From Nepenthes gracilis (taxonomy: Eukaryota; Streptophyta; Magnoliopsida; Caryophyllales; Nepenthaceae): a stretch of DNA of 64,000 bases. This document shows, piece after piece, positions 44,033 through 55,212 of the stretch (its first letter is position 1; the number at the start of each line of letters is the position of its first letter). The DNA is taken from positions 12,269,597-12,333,596 of the forward strand of contig BSYO01000028.1 of the NCBI GenBank assembly GCA_033239525.1, in the 5' to 3' direction. A program made the position numbers and the translations under genes. The notes beneath the pieces were generated by a model. It was not told the DNA's origin and did no database searches. It saw only the letters and a list, made by a program, of their open reading frames with translations.

Positions 44033-47000
44033 ATGGCGGCTGTAGTCGATTCGCATGCTGTTCCTCGCTCGTTAGCTATCCCGTCCACCGCTTTAGCTCC
44101 AGCCGCCACATCCTCGGTGTCTTCGTTCTTTGGCACCCGAAAATCGGTGAAGTTGCCTGAATTCGTAGGCCTGAAGATCCGATTGAGTTCTTCGACTCGG
44201 AATTTCAGGCCAGCGAGTAGTTTGAGGGCCGTTCGTCGTTCTGGACGAGTGGTGTGCGAGAGTCCAGACACTGCTGTTGAATGTTAGTTAGTACATTTTT
44301 ATTTCTTGATTGCCCTTTTAACTTGAGCAGAGTGTTTTTTTCGCTATTTTTCATTTTTGTAAAGATATAGTTTGTTGTGTTAAAGATTGAGGAGAAATGA
44401 AAAGGAATTAGAAGATTACTTCATCCGTTGACGATGATATGGTGAGTTTATGACACAAGCGGCCTTATGTTGGGATTTGACCAAAGCACGGGCAACCCGG
44501 TGCAATGGAACCAACCCAGATCTTTGGCAAATGTCAACCACTAAATTCATAAATATAAAGAATATAATAATGGATGATATTTTTAACTTTCAACCAAATA
44601 AAAAATTACGAAAAAATTCTAAATAAATTTATTATATTAATAGTATTGATTATAAAAAAATTTCTTTCGAAATCCTTTCTTTACATACCCGAACGAAGAA
44701 TGATTGAATATAAACCCTCTTAATATACCTAACGATTCACAAGAGAAAATATAATAATAAATAATAGCAATCAAATGAAATATGTCTTCGTTATCCACTA
44801 TAGAACAACATACCTAACTTTAACGAAGAATAGAATTCAAATCAGGCCTCAATCAGATGCGAAACATTTTTTCTTTTCTCGTTTTCTCTTTTTCTTTCTT
44901 TTTGCAGTGCATTTTGTGTGAGAAAATAATTTTAGATGCCCTAAAATACATCAGGTATAAATTCATATCAGAAATGGCGTACGAGTGTCGATAAGGCGCG
45001 CGTTAGGTGCAATCTCTCTAGACAAACGGTGCCTGAGAGCCCTTTAGGTGTGCATCAAGCGCGAGTAATATAGACAAAACATGCACATGCGTTGCTTAAA
45101 CACTGATCAGGGGTGGCTAATTTGGATGAAAAACGCATGTGTGTTGTTAAGTCGCTCATCATACGCTATTCTACTAACTTTCGACCGATCCTTGGCAACC
45201 CTTGCATGAGAACCCTTGTATGAATATTGTGCAACTCTTCAACATCTTTTACCGCTCAAATGATTTTGACAAATCTTCGGTCGACCCTTACACGACTTTT
45301 GTGCGACCCTTGGTTGATGTCTTCAACCAAGCATGCCATGCGTGAATATCGTTCATCCTCCTGATGACTATCTGTTTATTGTGGTATGCATAATGGAATG
45401 ACCCAAAATGCAACAAATTTTCATCATGATCTTTTGAGGGCCCCTTCGCCTTTACGGGCAGTAGTCATCACTTTGGAATCTCAGCATCGACCTCTACAAA
45501 CTTGAATGATACCCCGTTTCGGTGTACTGAACTTAGAGTATTTTCACTCCCTTATGGCTTCTCTTCTACAGCAGAGTTGCTCCCCTTGCAATCATCCTCA
45601 GCCTCCTCTTTCCGTCACCTTGATTAATGTCCCCATTAGTCACATTAGCATTATCCTTGGCAACCGAAGCCTTTATCAAGTATTTGCTCGAATGCTTGCT
45701 TCACCTTGCCACAATTAAGACATGTTTGGTGAGTTTCCACTAGCATTTTTCAAATACCATAAAAAGCCCTCTTTGTCAAGCTTTCCAATTGAAATCAAAT
45801 ACAATTGTAAATCTGTGGCATGTTGCATGCCTTTCAATATAAGCTTCATCCCATTGCTTGTCCGAAAGCAAACGTTTCTGATGATGACAACCTTTGACGA
45901 GCCATTGTCACCCATCTTCAACATCCCTTAGTCCTCTAGCGTATAGACAATGAAAAGGAATTTCATCGATGTTATATGGTGTAAAGAACCACAATCCATC
46001 ACCGAACTCATCTTCGAGCTCAAAAAGCTTCATGTCTTCTTCACATGGACAACTAAAAGGTTTTTACAAAAAGCAATCAAGACCCGATCATTTTCGTCAT
46101 AATCCCCCTCTCCTGACACTCATTACTACCGTTCTTCTCCTCATACTTCCTCTTGAAGCAATCTAGTTTCATATGGACCTTCTTACCACATTAGAAGTAT
46201 TCCATAGCCTAAAGGTTAGAACAACTGTTGGTCCTCTCTAATTTGCCGCGTCAGTCCATCGATCTTCCTTACCCCCGACCTCTAGTGGATATTAAGAGTC
46301 CTAAGTCCCCTGAAACCTCAATGCTTCTCTTTCGCCTAGACTCATTCATAAGTCAGTAAGCGATGACCTCATCAAGACTGAGTGTATCTTTCCCAAATAA
46401 TAGCGTCATGATAATATAATTATATGGGTCCAGCAAAAAAGCTAGCAACACCGTCTTGTCTTTCTTCTTAGTATTCTCATCAAGTGTCGATATTTGTATC
46501 AAAATTCGGTTAAACTCATCCAAGTGCTTCTCAAAATTTCTCCCTTCCAACATCTGAAGGCCATAGAACTTATTTTTCACATGTAACCTTGTCGTTAAAG
46601 GTTTGGACTTATACAGATTCTCAAGTTTCATCCAAACCTGCGCTGTTACCGATAAACCATGACTTGTTGAAGAAGTGTAATCCGTGATATATAATTTGAC
46701 CATACAATTAGCAAGATCTCTCATATCTTGCTACTCATCACCGTTCGTCTTCTCCGGCTTATCCTCCATACTCCGAAATGTTTTTAGCGTTCATTCACGG
46801 ATTAAAATATTGCTCACTCTTTCTTACCAAATAATAAAACTATTTTGTCTATTGAATTGCTCTACATAGAATGGAAAGCTTTTCGACATTGATTCCATCA
46901 AATCGTAGTTTTTGTAATCTCAAAAAATCTACTTTTTGACACCACTTGTTGGGATTCAACCAAAACATGTACAACTTGGTGTAGCAGAACTAACACTAAC

Positions 47001-50000
47001 CCCCCGTTAAACTTTAACTACCAAACTCGTGAACACAAGGAATACAACAATGTATAACGTTTTTAATGTGAAAAATCTTTTTTAACCAATGAAAAAAATA
47101 TGAAATAAATTCCAAATAAATCTACTATAATAATAATAGCAATTACAAATAACCCCCTTCTAGGCCCTTTTACTACAAATTCGAGTGAAGAATGATTGAA
47201 TACAAACCTCATACATGCACCTAGTAATCTATAAGAAAAAATATACCGAAAAATAAGAACAATCAAATAAAATATGTCCCAAAAATCCACTTTAGAATAA
47301 CATACCTGATCTTGGTAAAGAATGGAACTCAAATCGAAGATCAATCGGATGTCAAACCTGTTACTTTTCTCTCCTTTTCTCCTCTCTCTCTCTCTCTGTG
47401 GCAGCGCCCTTGTATGAGAAAATGATTTTGGATGTCCTAAAATCGCTTCATGTACGATTTTATATCAGAAATGGCATACTAGTGCGTATTAGGTGCGACC
47501 CCTCTGGACGAATGGCGTATGAGGGCCCTTCAAATGCGCATCTAGCGCAAGCAATCTGGGCAAATCATGCACATGCATTTCTCGAACGCCCATTAGGCAC
47601 AGCCAATCTAAATGAAATACGCACATGCACTCTTCAGTCACCCATCATGTGTCACTCTGCTAACCTTTGACAAATCCTCAACTGACCATCACATGAATAT
47701 CGTACGATCCTTCAACATCTTTTGTTTCTTAGATGACCCTCAACCGACCTTCGGTCGACCTTCGCACGTGCATCGTACGATCCTTGCTTGACATCTCCAA
47801 TCAAGCATGCCACGCGCGACCATCGCACATCCTCCTGATGACTATCCGTTTATTGTGGCATCCACAAAGGAGTGACCTAAAACCTAACACCTTTATATTT
47901 GGTTAAATTACATTGTCATTGGACAACTTGACTTAGGTAATGTGTTATCTTCTGTGATTCGGATTTTGGAACTGAGTACTTATCTTTTTGGTGAATTTTG
48001 CGTTGCACTGAACCAGTACGTGGTTTTTGTAGTAGCGACTGAATTTCTTCACTGGGTGGATACTAAATGAGATCCTAAAATCTGTCTCCGGCAAGAGACA
48101 AGAGTCGAGTATTCTGGAATTTGGATGTGGATGAGGAATCCGAAACATTCCCTTTCAGATTTAAGCTTTTCACACTTGATTCTTATTCTGTTACCCAGTC
48201 TCCGAAAGTGATAGATCCTTTAGTGATTGGGATCACATCTTGTTGAAAGATTTGTGGAATATGATGAATTTCAGGAACCACAATCCTGACCATTCTACTC
48301 GTTATTAAACTGTTACTACAGAAAAGATAACATGATCTCAGATTTTATTTATGCTGGATCAATTTTGTCATAGAGCCAGTCTTCAGTTATCTGCTTCCAC
48401 ATCATTCACATCCGACATGCCTTGATCAGATTTATATGACCGATGCATCTCATCACTCTTTAACAGATGTGATGTGCAAAAAATGGAGAGATGTCCGGTG
48501 AGTTTAAGAGATTTGGGGAAGGAGGAGAGAGAGAGAGAGAGAGAGGTCTAAGGAACTAAAATATACTCAGCCTTAACATCCTGAGCTGGCCAATAAAAAA
48601 AAAAATAGAAAATGTCGTTCTTGGCTGATGACCTATTGAAATCAGTGGCCCTGAAGCAGATATTAGAGATTTTTATTAATTACATTTTAGGTCTACTTAG
48701 GCTTTCAGGTAAGCCTAAACCTCTCAACCCCCATCCTGGGGGCACAACTGCTCAAGTTCCCCTAACCCCCCACCTTGGTTCACGATCAATATAACATAGG
48801 AATCAGGGCACTGTTCTTCTCTTGTTGCTCTGGTTTTCTTCCGAATTGAATGCTGAAGCTGCTTATTCTATAACAACCAATTGGAATCAGTAGAGACAAG
48901 TTCAACTTGATGGCAAAGTTTGGATAACAGTGAATTGAGAGAACAATAATGGGCCTAACATCTTCGACTTTATAAGATGTAGTGTGTCACTGCACCGTGT
49001 CTGATTTTTGCTCCCCCCCTATTGGCATCAACCTATCCCAATTGGCAGGCAAGGGAGATGTTAGACACGTAGATATGCACCTGTAACAACACCTTCACTG
49101 AAGTCCGAGTAATATTGCACCCCTCTGTAGCTCATGAATGGTAATGAAAAATCAGTGATATTGTTTAGGTTATCTAGACTGCTCACAGCAGCATGTGTTC
49201 CAAATATTGATTTATGGTTATTGTTGCAAAATCTGATTGTATAAGGTGGAATTGTATGCCTTTAAATCCTGACGATATGTGTCGCTCATTCGTCTCTCAT
49301 CTAAGGAAGTTGCTCAAGAATTAAGTCTCAGTTGTCATCTGGGTGATCCGGGATTAAAAACATAAATGATTTTATATGAGAAGGAGATTTTTAAGCTTGT
49401 GAGCTTAAAGAATGATATGCCTAATAGATAGAATGTGGAAATTAAATGTCATGAATCAAATGCCACAGACACTTTTCATTTTAGTTAAACGAGACTTTGA
49501 CTAGATGAAATGATTAGTTGAGGGCATCAATTGAGGGTCAAAGAAAGATTTCTGAATTGGGTTTTTTGGTGAAATAATGAAATAATCTCCTATGCCTTTC
49601 ATATTTTGTTTGTGGGATTCGAAGATGAGGCTATGATATTGTTCTGGGGTACTGAGGAGCGGTGGACATGGGATTTTAATTCAGAATTTTGCTCCAAAAA
49701 GGTTCGAAAACTGGTAAAAAGGAAGTGAATTGGGATATTTTGGAACAATGAGACAGACTTGAAGTCGAATTTATGCTCAAGAAAGGTTCTAATGGTGGAA
49801 AAGGGGAGGAGCTGAAAATTCTCTAATGGAATGTAAACTCAAATGGTGTAGTCCTGATCAAAATCAGATTCGGATCGGACACATAAGTCAAGTTTAGGTG
49901 AAAATTTATGAATGCTAGGTTGGACCTGGCCAAAACTCATAATTGTGCCCATCTATAATTTAAATGGGATTGGTCTATGAACATTTTTTAATTTAAATAT

Positions 50001-50845
50001 TTTTATTTGAAAATTTGTTTGCATAAACAATACCTAAAAATCTAAAATATTTCCAAAATTATGATATTTAGATTAACATATTTCCTAGTATATAATTAAA
50101 TGAAAAACTATTATGTAAAAAGTTGTTAATTATATAACAATATAATCTATTAAAATAAATTTTAAATTTCATATTTATTTGAAATAAAAAATGCATTTGC
50201 ATAAAAATTATAATCTAGGTTGGATTGAATTGAACTAGTGACTTTTTACCATGCCTGGACAAAAAATGAAATTGGTATAATTTTTTGACTGTATTTGCCT
50301 ATAATACTAATATACCTTTATCAAGTTCTATAAAACTTCGGGTCAGGCGGCCCAGTTTGATCCAGACTACAATGGACGCTTTATTGTATTTGAGTATTTT
50401 TTTTTTTCCTTTCATTTGTACTGTTTTTTAAATATTTTCCCAGTAAAACTGTATTTGCCCTTTTGCTTCTAGCTTTATCCTGTTCCTTGTACTGAGCTGG
50501 AGGAATGTCTCCTTCAATTGCAAAAATGCAGTGCCCTTGGTGACCGAAGCAACATGGCGATCGCTCGTTTTGGATTCCGATGTCCCAGCTCTAGTCGAAT
50601 TCTGGGCTCCATGGTGCGGCCCCTGCCGCATGATCCATCCAATAATTGATGAGCTTGCAAAGCAGTATGCCAGCAAGCTTAAGTGCTTCAGAGTGAACAC
50701 CGATGAAAGCCCCTCAATTGCAACCCAGTATGGTATCCGAAGCATCCCGACCGTCATGATCTTCAAGAATGGGGAGAAGAAAGGCACTGTTATCGGTGCT
50801 GTTCCGAAATCTACATTATCCAACAACATTGATAAATTCTTGTAA
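44033..50845 (+). CDS. Plastid thioredoxin, m-type
   Basis: A small disulfide reductase of the chloroplast stroma that takes electrons from ferredoxin-thioredoxin reductase and regulates photosynthetic and carbon-metabolism enzymes. Exon 1 (44033-44282) encodes a Ser/Arg-rich, acid-poor N-terminus that looks like a transit peptide. Exon 2 (50532-50845) encodes the whole thioredoxin fold. Total 187 residues, usual for Trx m precursors. The active site WCGPC is at residues 111-115, the cis-proline (SIPTV) near 156, and the NGEKK...GAVPKSTL region typical of m-type proteins follows. The donor is taken at GAAT|GTTAGT and the acceptor at ATGCAG|TGCCC. This keeps the frame and gives TTG (Leu) at the joint. 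The 6.2 kb intron contains a Copia-like element in the antisense direction (44468-47889). The exact paralogue number cannot be assigned. Confidence 0.92.
44468..45415 (-). repeat. 3' LTR of the intronic Copia-like element
   Basis: 948 bp, starting TGTTGGGATTTGACCAAAGC and ending CCCAAAATGCAACA. It aligns along its length with the LTR at 46947-47889, including GAAGAATGATTGAATA.AAACC and CATCCTCCTGATGACTATC. It is visibly diverged from its partner, as expected of an old insertion. Confidence 0.8.
45715..45933 (-). pseudogene. Copia protease/pre-integrase region remnant
   Basis: The minus-strand frame reads [19 protein letters not shown], then a [14 protein letters not shown] stretch, which parallels the VLKMGNGGSPKVVGIGDVCL and LNVISIGKLDEKGF text of the second element at 52316-52924. 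The DSG active site expected upstream is not intact here. The coding sequence stops soon after, without integrase. Confidence 0.6.
46353..46898 (-). pseudogene. Copia gag remnant (UBN2/gag-polypeptide type)
   Basis: Begins MESMSK at 46898 with the typical [13 protein letters not shown] start, but has at least three stops in the first 60 codons. An open part (46724-46353) then holds [16 protein letters not shown] text ([17 protein letters not shown]), [19 protein letters not shown] and [16 protein letters not shown], all hallmarks of Copia gag. The zinc knuckle near 46180 is broken: only CGKKVHM and a final Cys remain. Not functional. Confidence 0.75.
46947..47889 (-). repeat. 5' LTR of the intronic Copia-like element
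   Basis: 943 bp starting TGTTGGGATTCAACCAAAAC and ending AAAACCTAACA. A CT microsatellite (47384-47399) lies in the middle. Short open frames here are not genes. Confidence 0.8.
47890..50531. other. Rest of the thioredoxin intron, no gene recognised
   Basis: 2.6 kb of intron with no convincing exon. A GA microsatellite lies at 48525-48545 and a T run near 50400. A stretch at about 49850-50330 has Gln/Gly-poor low-complexity text with words like TTGGACCTGGCC and GGTTGGATTG resembling small hAT-like MITEs, but the ends could not be fixed. The polypyrimidine tract ahead of exon 2 is weak. Confidence 0.45.
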
Positions 50846-51949
50846 AGCTGCATGATGTGAGGTAGGCCTTTCCTTGAACAAAACTCTTCTAGTATTTTAC
50901 CTGCTATTTGTGGCCGTGTTATCTGAATGCTTCTAACAAGCTTAATGTGGATTCTTGTATAGTTTTCTTGATACTTCAGTAATTTCTTGTTTCCTTTGAC
51001 AGTGATTCTTCTTTTACTCTCATTTTCTTGTTTGCTTGGTGATCTTCTTTTGGTTGAGCCATTGGGGGTTACTTTTGAGAGTAGTGTTATGGTCACTTTA
51101 GTAGGAGGCTCCTCCTATATATACTCAACGATTAGGATTTGATGTTTGGTAGATGAATAGTAGAGATTGATTAATCAGTTAAATTACTCAATACGATCTT
51201 TACTATTTATCCATTAAACTTCTAATTCTAACCTTTGGATGGATGTTGGGGCCTCCCCAATGGAATTTTGTTGTTGGTATTTGTAAAATGACAAAAATAC
51301 CCTTATTGTCTCTTTTCATTCAAAGCTCATTTTTTACTGACATTTTCTGATTCACTGTCTCACCAAACCACTTTTAAATATTGAACTATTTAGTTTAATG
51401 CGTTTGTTAGTACTCTTCTCTCTGAAACACGCACTAAAGTATTTGTTTAATATCTGTGTAAATATTACGATTGTATTTTTAAATTATTGCCATCAAAATC
51501 TCTGTCTAAGCTTGTCCCAAATGAAAGAAAAGCATTCCTTTATATAGGAATTTCATATCTTTAACGGACGGTTATGATTTCTTCTTTATCATCCACTATG
51601 GATGATCAGAATTTATATTCTAGAATATTCTTTACAAATATCGCCCACAAGAAATACTCTGAACTGCCCTCATCCTTTTAACCCAAACATTTCAAAGAGA
51701 AGTATAAGTCTCCTCCCAATTTTCCCATTTTCTACAATTCTGTATATTATTGTTGAACTTTCTAAATCGCTTAAACAGTTCTCTTTCGCATAAAAATACG
51801 TTTACATGACTAAACTATATGTGCGGGTATCCCCTTCCTCTGTGAGACGTTTGTGTCGCGTGAGTCCTCTCTTTTCCCTTGATGAGAAGTTTGTCATTTC
51901 TTCATCATGATGCTTTGGTGCTCACGGTTTTTATTGGGATGGAGTAGTC
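50846..51949. other. 3' flank of the thioredoxin gene
   Basis: Contains the 3' UTR of the thioredoxin gene and about 1 kb of AT-rich spacer. No gene, RNA or transposon border is recognised before the Copia-like element. The long open frame opposite exon 2 (50428-51096, minus) is a shadow of the thioredoxin coding sequence. Confidence 0.55.
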
Positions 51950-52260
51950 TGTTTGTCATATTATTGTTGGTCAATCCTCTATTCACCGGATCCGGTCAAC
52001 TTCCCGTTGTCCGTCCTCCACGGCCATCCGGTCAACATCCCCGTTGACCGTCTCCTTACTAACCGTCCGCCATCCAGCAGCACTCCTACAGCCCTCTGAC
52101 GGTTAACCTCCCGTTGACCGGATTTAGCTGGTTGTCCGCCGGTCAAATTCCATTGACCGTTTTTGCCTTCCAGCGGTCAACATATGTTGACCGGCTAATG
52201 CACCCCGATGACAAACTAGTTTATTAAAATCACCCACAAGGGAGTGACCATATTCCAACA
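51950..52260 (-). repeat. 3' LTR (shortened) with W-box dyads
   Basis: 311 bp matching the right part of the 5' LTR (54690-54934), including CCAGCAGCACTCCTACA and GATGACAAACTAGTTT, and ending CATATTCCAACA. The remaining 0.8 kb of the LTR is absent. Dyads lie at 51992-52013, 52028-52050, 52099-52121, 52139-52160 and 52173-52194. Confidence 0.65.
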
Positions 52261-52315
52261 AACTTTCCCTCACGACCTTGTGGGGGATACCTTCGCCTCT
52301 ACCCGGTGACCGTCA

Positions 52316-52924
52316 TCACCTGCCTTCCGACAGGTTCCCCTCAACTGGGATCCCGGCAACCTCCGCAAGCATGAATGACACCTTCCTCCGCCCCACTGAG
52401 CTTGGAGCAATCCCACTCCCTTTCAGCTCTTTCACCGCGGATTTGTTATTCTCCCTTGCACTCCACCTTGGCCGTCCCTCTCCGCCACCTTGATCAATGT
52501 CCCATTTGGTCACCTTGGCATTTTCTTTGGCAGTGTAGGCCTTCATCAGATACCACCCTGATGTCCTGCTTCCCCTTGCCATCACTGAGGCGCCTTTGGT
52601 GAGCTTCCACTGGCCATCGCCAAATGCCGTCCTGAAGCCTTTCTCATCAAGCTTCCCGATGGAAATCACATTCAACCTCAGGTCCGGGGCATGTCGCACG
52701 CCCTCCAGCACGAGCGTATTTCCGTTGCTTGTCCTCAGGCAAACATCCCCAATGCCAACAACCTTAGGCGAGCCACCGTTACCCATCTTCAACACCCTGC
52801 GGCCAATGGGCGTGTAACTCGTGAAGTGGGACTTCCTCGGTGTTGCATGGTGTGAGGCCCCACTGTCCATCACCCAACTCATCTCACGGCATGGGCTGCT
52901 CCGTGCTTCCCCTGCGTGGACCAC
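52316..52924 (-). pseudogene. Copia protease domain remnant
   Basis: Minus-strand frame of 202 codons. It contains the aspartic protease signature SWVMDSGASHHATP near the start, then VLKMGNGGSPKVVGIGDVCL and LNVISIGKLDEKGF, and then the GAG-pre-integrase lead-in KLTKGASVMARG. The remaining 80 residues do not resemble integrase and run to the polypurine tract. The domain is truncated, with no catalytic pol domains after it. It lies just downstream of gag (stop near 52982), in a different frame or after a stop. Confidence 0.75.
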
Positions 52925-52981
52925 TAGGAGGTTTCCGCAGAAAGCAAAGGTCTCCGGATCATCAGCCTGATCCCTTTTCTC

Positions 52982-53767
52982 CTAACAATCGCTTCTGCTC
53001 TCCTTGTCCTGCCTCCTCCGCGGATAGTCTTTCTTTATGTGGCCTTTTTTGCCACATAAGAAGCAACTCCTTCCTTCAAGCTTGCTCCGGCTGTTGCTCT
53101 TCTCCGTCCTGCCACCTGGTCCTCGATCAGATCTCTCTTGTCCCTGACTGCTGGTTGCCACCAGAACACTTTCCCGAGAGCTTGAGGCCACACCGCTTTC
53201 CCTCCGCCTTGACTCATTCATAAGCAGGGAAGTTATGACCTCGTCCAGCTTCAGCGTGTCCTTCCCGAACAGCAACGTCGTGACAATATGATCGTACGAG
53301 GCCGGTAAGGATGCCAACAACACCAACGCTTTGTCCTCCTCCTTGATCTTCTCATCAAGGATCGACATCTGCGTTACCAGCCAGTTAAACTCGTCCAAGT
53401 GTTTCTCGAAGCACTCATCTTCCGACAACCGCAGACCATAGAACTGTTTCTTCATATATAGCCTGGTTGTCAAGGACTTAGATTTGTACCGGCTCTCAAA
53501 CTTCTCCCAGACCTCGGCCGAGTCTGACAGTCCGATGACCTCCTGGAGTATGTTGTCCGCCAAACACAACTTAATGGTGGGGTTGGCAAGATCCCTCTTT
53601 TCCTGCCACTAGTCATCGGACAGTTTCTCCGGCTTCTCCTCCTTTTTTTGAAGAGCTATTACCGTTCCTTCCCGGGTCAAAGTATTCCTTACCCTTTCCT
53701 GTCAAAGGATGAAATTATTTTGCCTATTGAACTGCTCTACATTGAACGTCCCATTCTTTGCCGACAA
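52982..53767 (-). pseudogene. Copia gag with zinc knuckle, two stops near the start
   Basis: The reading frame starts near 53767 ([20 protein letters not shown]), meets stops at about residues 22 and 53, then is open from 53602 to 52982. It has [31 protein letters not shown] and [20 protein letters not shown], as in Copia gag. The zinc knuckle reads CFLCGKKGHIKKDY: Cys, Cys and His are in place, but the fourth ligand is Tyr where Cys is expected. The intact stretch (about 200 residues) is better preserved than that of the intronic element. Confidence 0.8.
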
Positions 53768-53810
53768 CGCGATTCAACCGTCGGTTCACGAACCAGTCTC
53801 TGATACCACT

Positions 53811-54934
53811 TGTTGGCCGGAAGGAGGTCGTCAAACAGAATGATAAATAGAGAAAGGAAAGAGGAAGAAGCACATGTTGTTTTATGTGGAAACCCTTATG
53901 AACCAAGGGAAAACCACGGGAGTAGAGTTGACAGCAAATCCATTATGTGAAAATGGGTTACAAACCTCTAAGATGGAGTATCCGCTACACACCCTAGAAT
54001 AACAAAGAAAAAAACCTCACCGGAGTAAACGGGAAACACTCCACTCTTTACTCTTTGTTTTTCTTTCTTCTCCTTCTCACTAGTGGTGCACTCCTCTCTT
54101 GTTCCTTCACCCTTCGATTTTTCCTCCTTACACTTTACCGTACTCGGATGCTTTCTTTAACTCTCACACTCACCACTGCATGCCCAGCATGCGTATATAT
54201 GGTGGTCTGCCTAGAAGACTTCAACCAATAGGTAGGTTGAGTGTGATCAAATGCCTGCCACCTGCTCTGCAACCTGCCAACAACTTCATCCACCAACTCT
54301 GCAACCTGCCACCTGCACAGACGCCGCATGCGCAGCAGGTCTGCCACCTGCTCTGCTGTCCAGTAACTTGTTGCCAGCTGTCCTCGACGTCCTCAGTCGT
54401 TGCTGCAGTCAAGTCTCTTGACCGTTTGTGCCCATTGGCTATCACAAGAGTATTCCGATGTTCCTTGATTGATTCCATACCAGTAATACCAATTGGTAAA
54501 TTCTTCATTCCTATCTGGTCAACATGTTGACAGGCAACCCAAAGGCGCGCCAGTAGTTTCTACTTCGAAAATACTATCAGGAAATCCTTTCTCAATTTCC
54601 TTTCCAGCCCTAGCCGGTCAACCTTCCGTTGACCGTCTTCAGCTGCCATCCGGTCAACCTTCCGTTGACCGGATCCTGCTACTATCCGATCAACCTTCCG
54701 TTGACCGTCCTCCACAGCCATCCGGTCAACATTTCCATTGACTGTCTCCTTGCTACTCGTCCGTCATCCAGCAGCACTCCTACAACCCTTAGACGGTCAA
54801 CCTCCCGTTAACCGGATTCAGCTGGTTGTCCGCCTGTCAAATTCCATTGACCGTTTTTACCTTGACCGACTAATACACCCCGATGACAAACTAGTTTGTT
54901 GAAATCACCTACAGGGAATGACCATATTCCAACA
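53811..54934 (-). repeat. 5' LTR with W-box dyad array
   Basis: 1124 bp from TGTTGGCCGGAAGG to CATATTCCAACA. It contains six spaced dyads (54614-54635, 54650-54672, 54685-54706, 54722-54744, 54793-54814 and 54833-54861). The first four form near-tandem units of about 35 bp around CCGGTCAACCTTCCGTTGACC. They lie just inside the U3 start on the minus strand, upstream of where the transcript should begin. Confidence 0.7.
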
Positions 54935-55212
54935 TAGTCCTCAAATTTGGTGGTGTATTCATCAATGTATCTTATGCTGTTAGGCAGGAAGCTGGCAAAT
55001 ATCTCTGGCCGTAGGGCTCCATTGTCATTTTGAGGGCCAGGATCGAGTGTTAAAAATAAATAATTGAGGTTTATTTTGTGTTCTAGTAACATGCTTTAAT
55101 CTTCACCCTCCATTTTATATTGCTGAATCCTAACCTTTTGGATGCGCATAGCTATTATAGTCCTTTCAATAGATAGGCTCTCATATCCATCTAAGAGTCA
55201 TAATTGGAAGTT

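Larger units (their letters stand above)
44468..47889 (-). mobile_element. Copia-like gag-only element in the thioredoxin intron
   Basis: A 3422 bp element with LTRs at 44468-45415 and 46947-47889, both TGTTGGG...CAACA-type and clearly homologous. Flanks CCTTA (44463-44467) and CCTTT (47890-47894) match at 4 of 5 positions. Orientation is minus: gag starts at 46898, next to the right LTR. A degenerate primer site (TGGTGTCAAAAAG on the minus strand) abuts that LTR. The interior of only 1.5 kb encodes gag and a protease-region remnant; integrase and reverse transcriptase are absent. This is the layout of non-autonomous TR-GAG elements. LTR divergence and multiple stops mark it as old. Confidence 0.8.
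51950..54934 (-). mobile_element. Second Copia-like gag-only element
   Basis: About 2985 bp, minus orientation, flanked by TAGTC at 51945-51949 and 54935-54939 (perfect 5-bp duplication). The right (5') LTR spans 53811-54934, with a primer site TGGTATCAGAG (minus strand, 53798-53808) of the initiator-Met-tRNA type next to it. The left (3') LTR is only 51950-52260, preceded on the minus strand by the polypurine tract GAGGGAAAGTT. The interior encodes gag, a zinc knuckle and the start of protease, then ends; no integrase, reverse transcriptase or RNase H. The gene content matches the element in the thioredoxin intron, but the LTRs differ, so these are relatives and not copies. Confidence 0.75.

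Noticed and set aside
50428..51096. 222-codon open frame on the minus strand
   Set aside because: It overlaps thioredoxin exon 2 on the opposite strand; the + strand carries WCGPC and correct splice sites, while the minus frame has no recognisable domain.
54808..55092. 94-codon minus frame right of the second Copia element
   Set aside because: It begins in flanking DNA and runs into the LTR; no recognised domain, and it crosses the target-site border.
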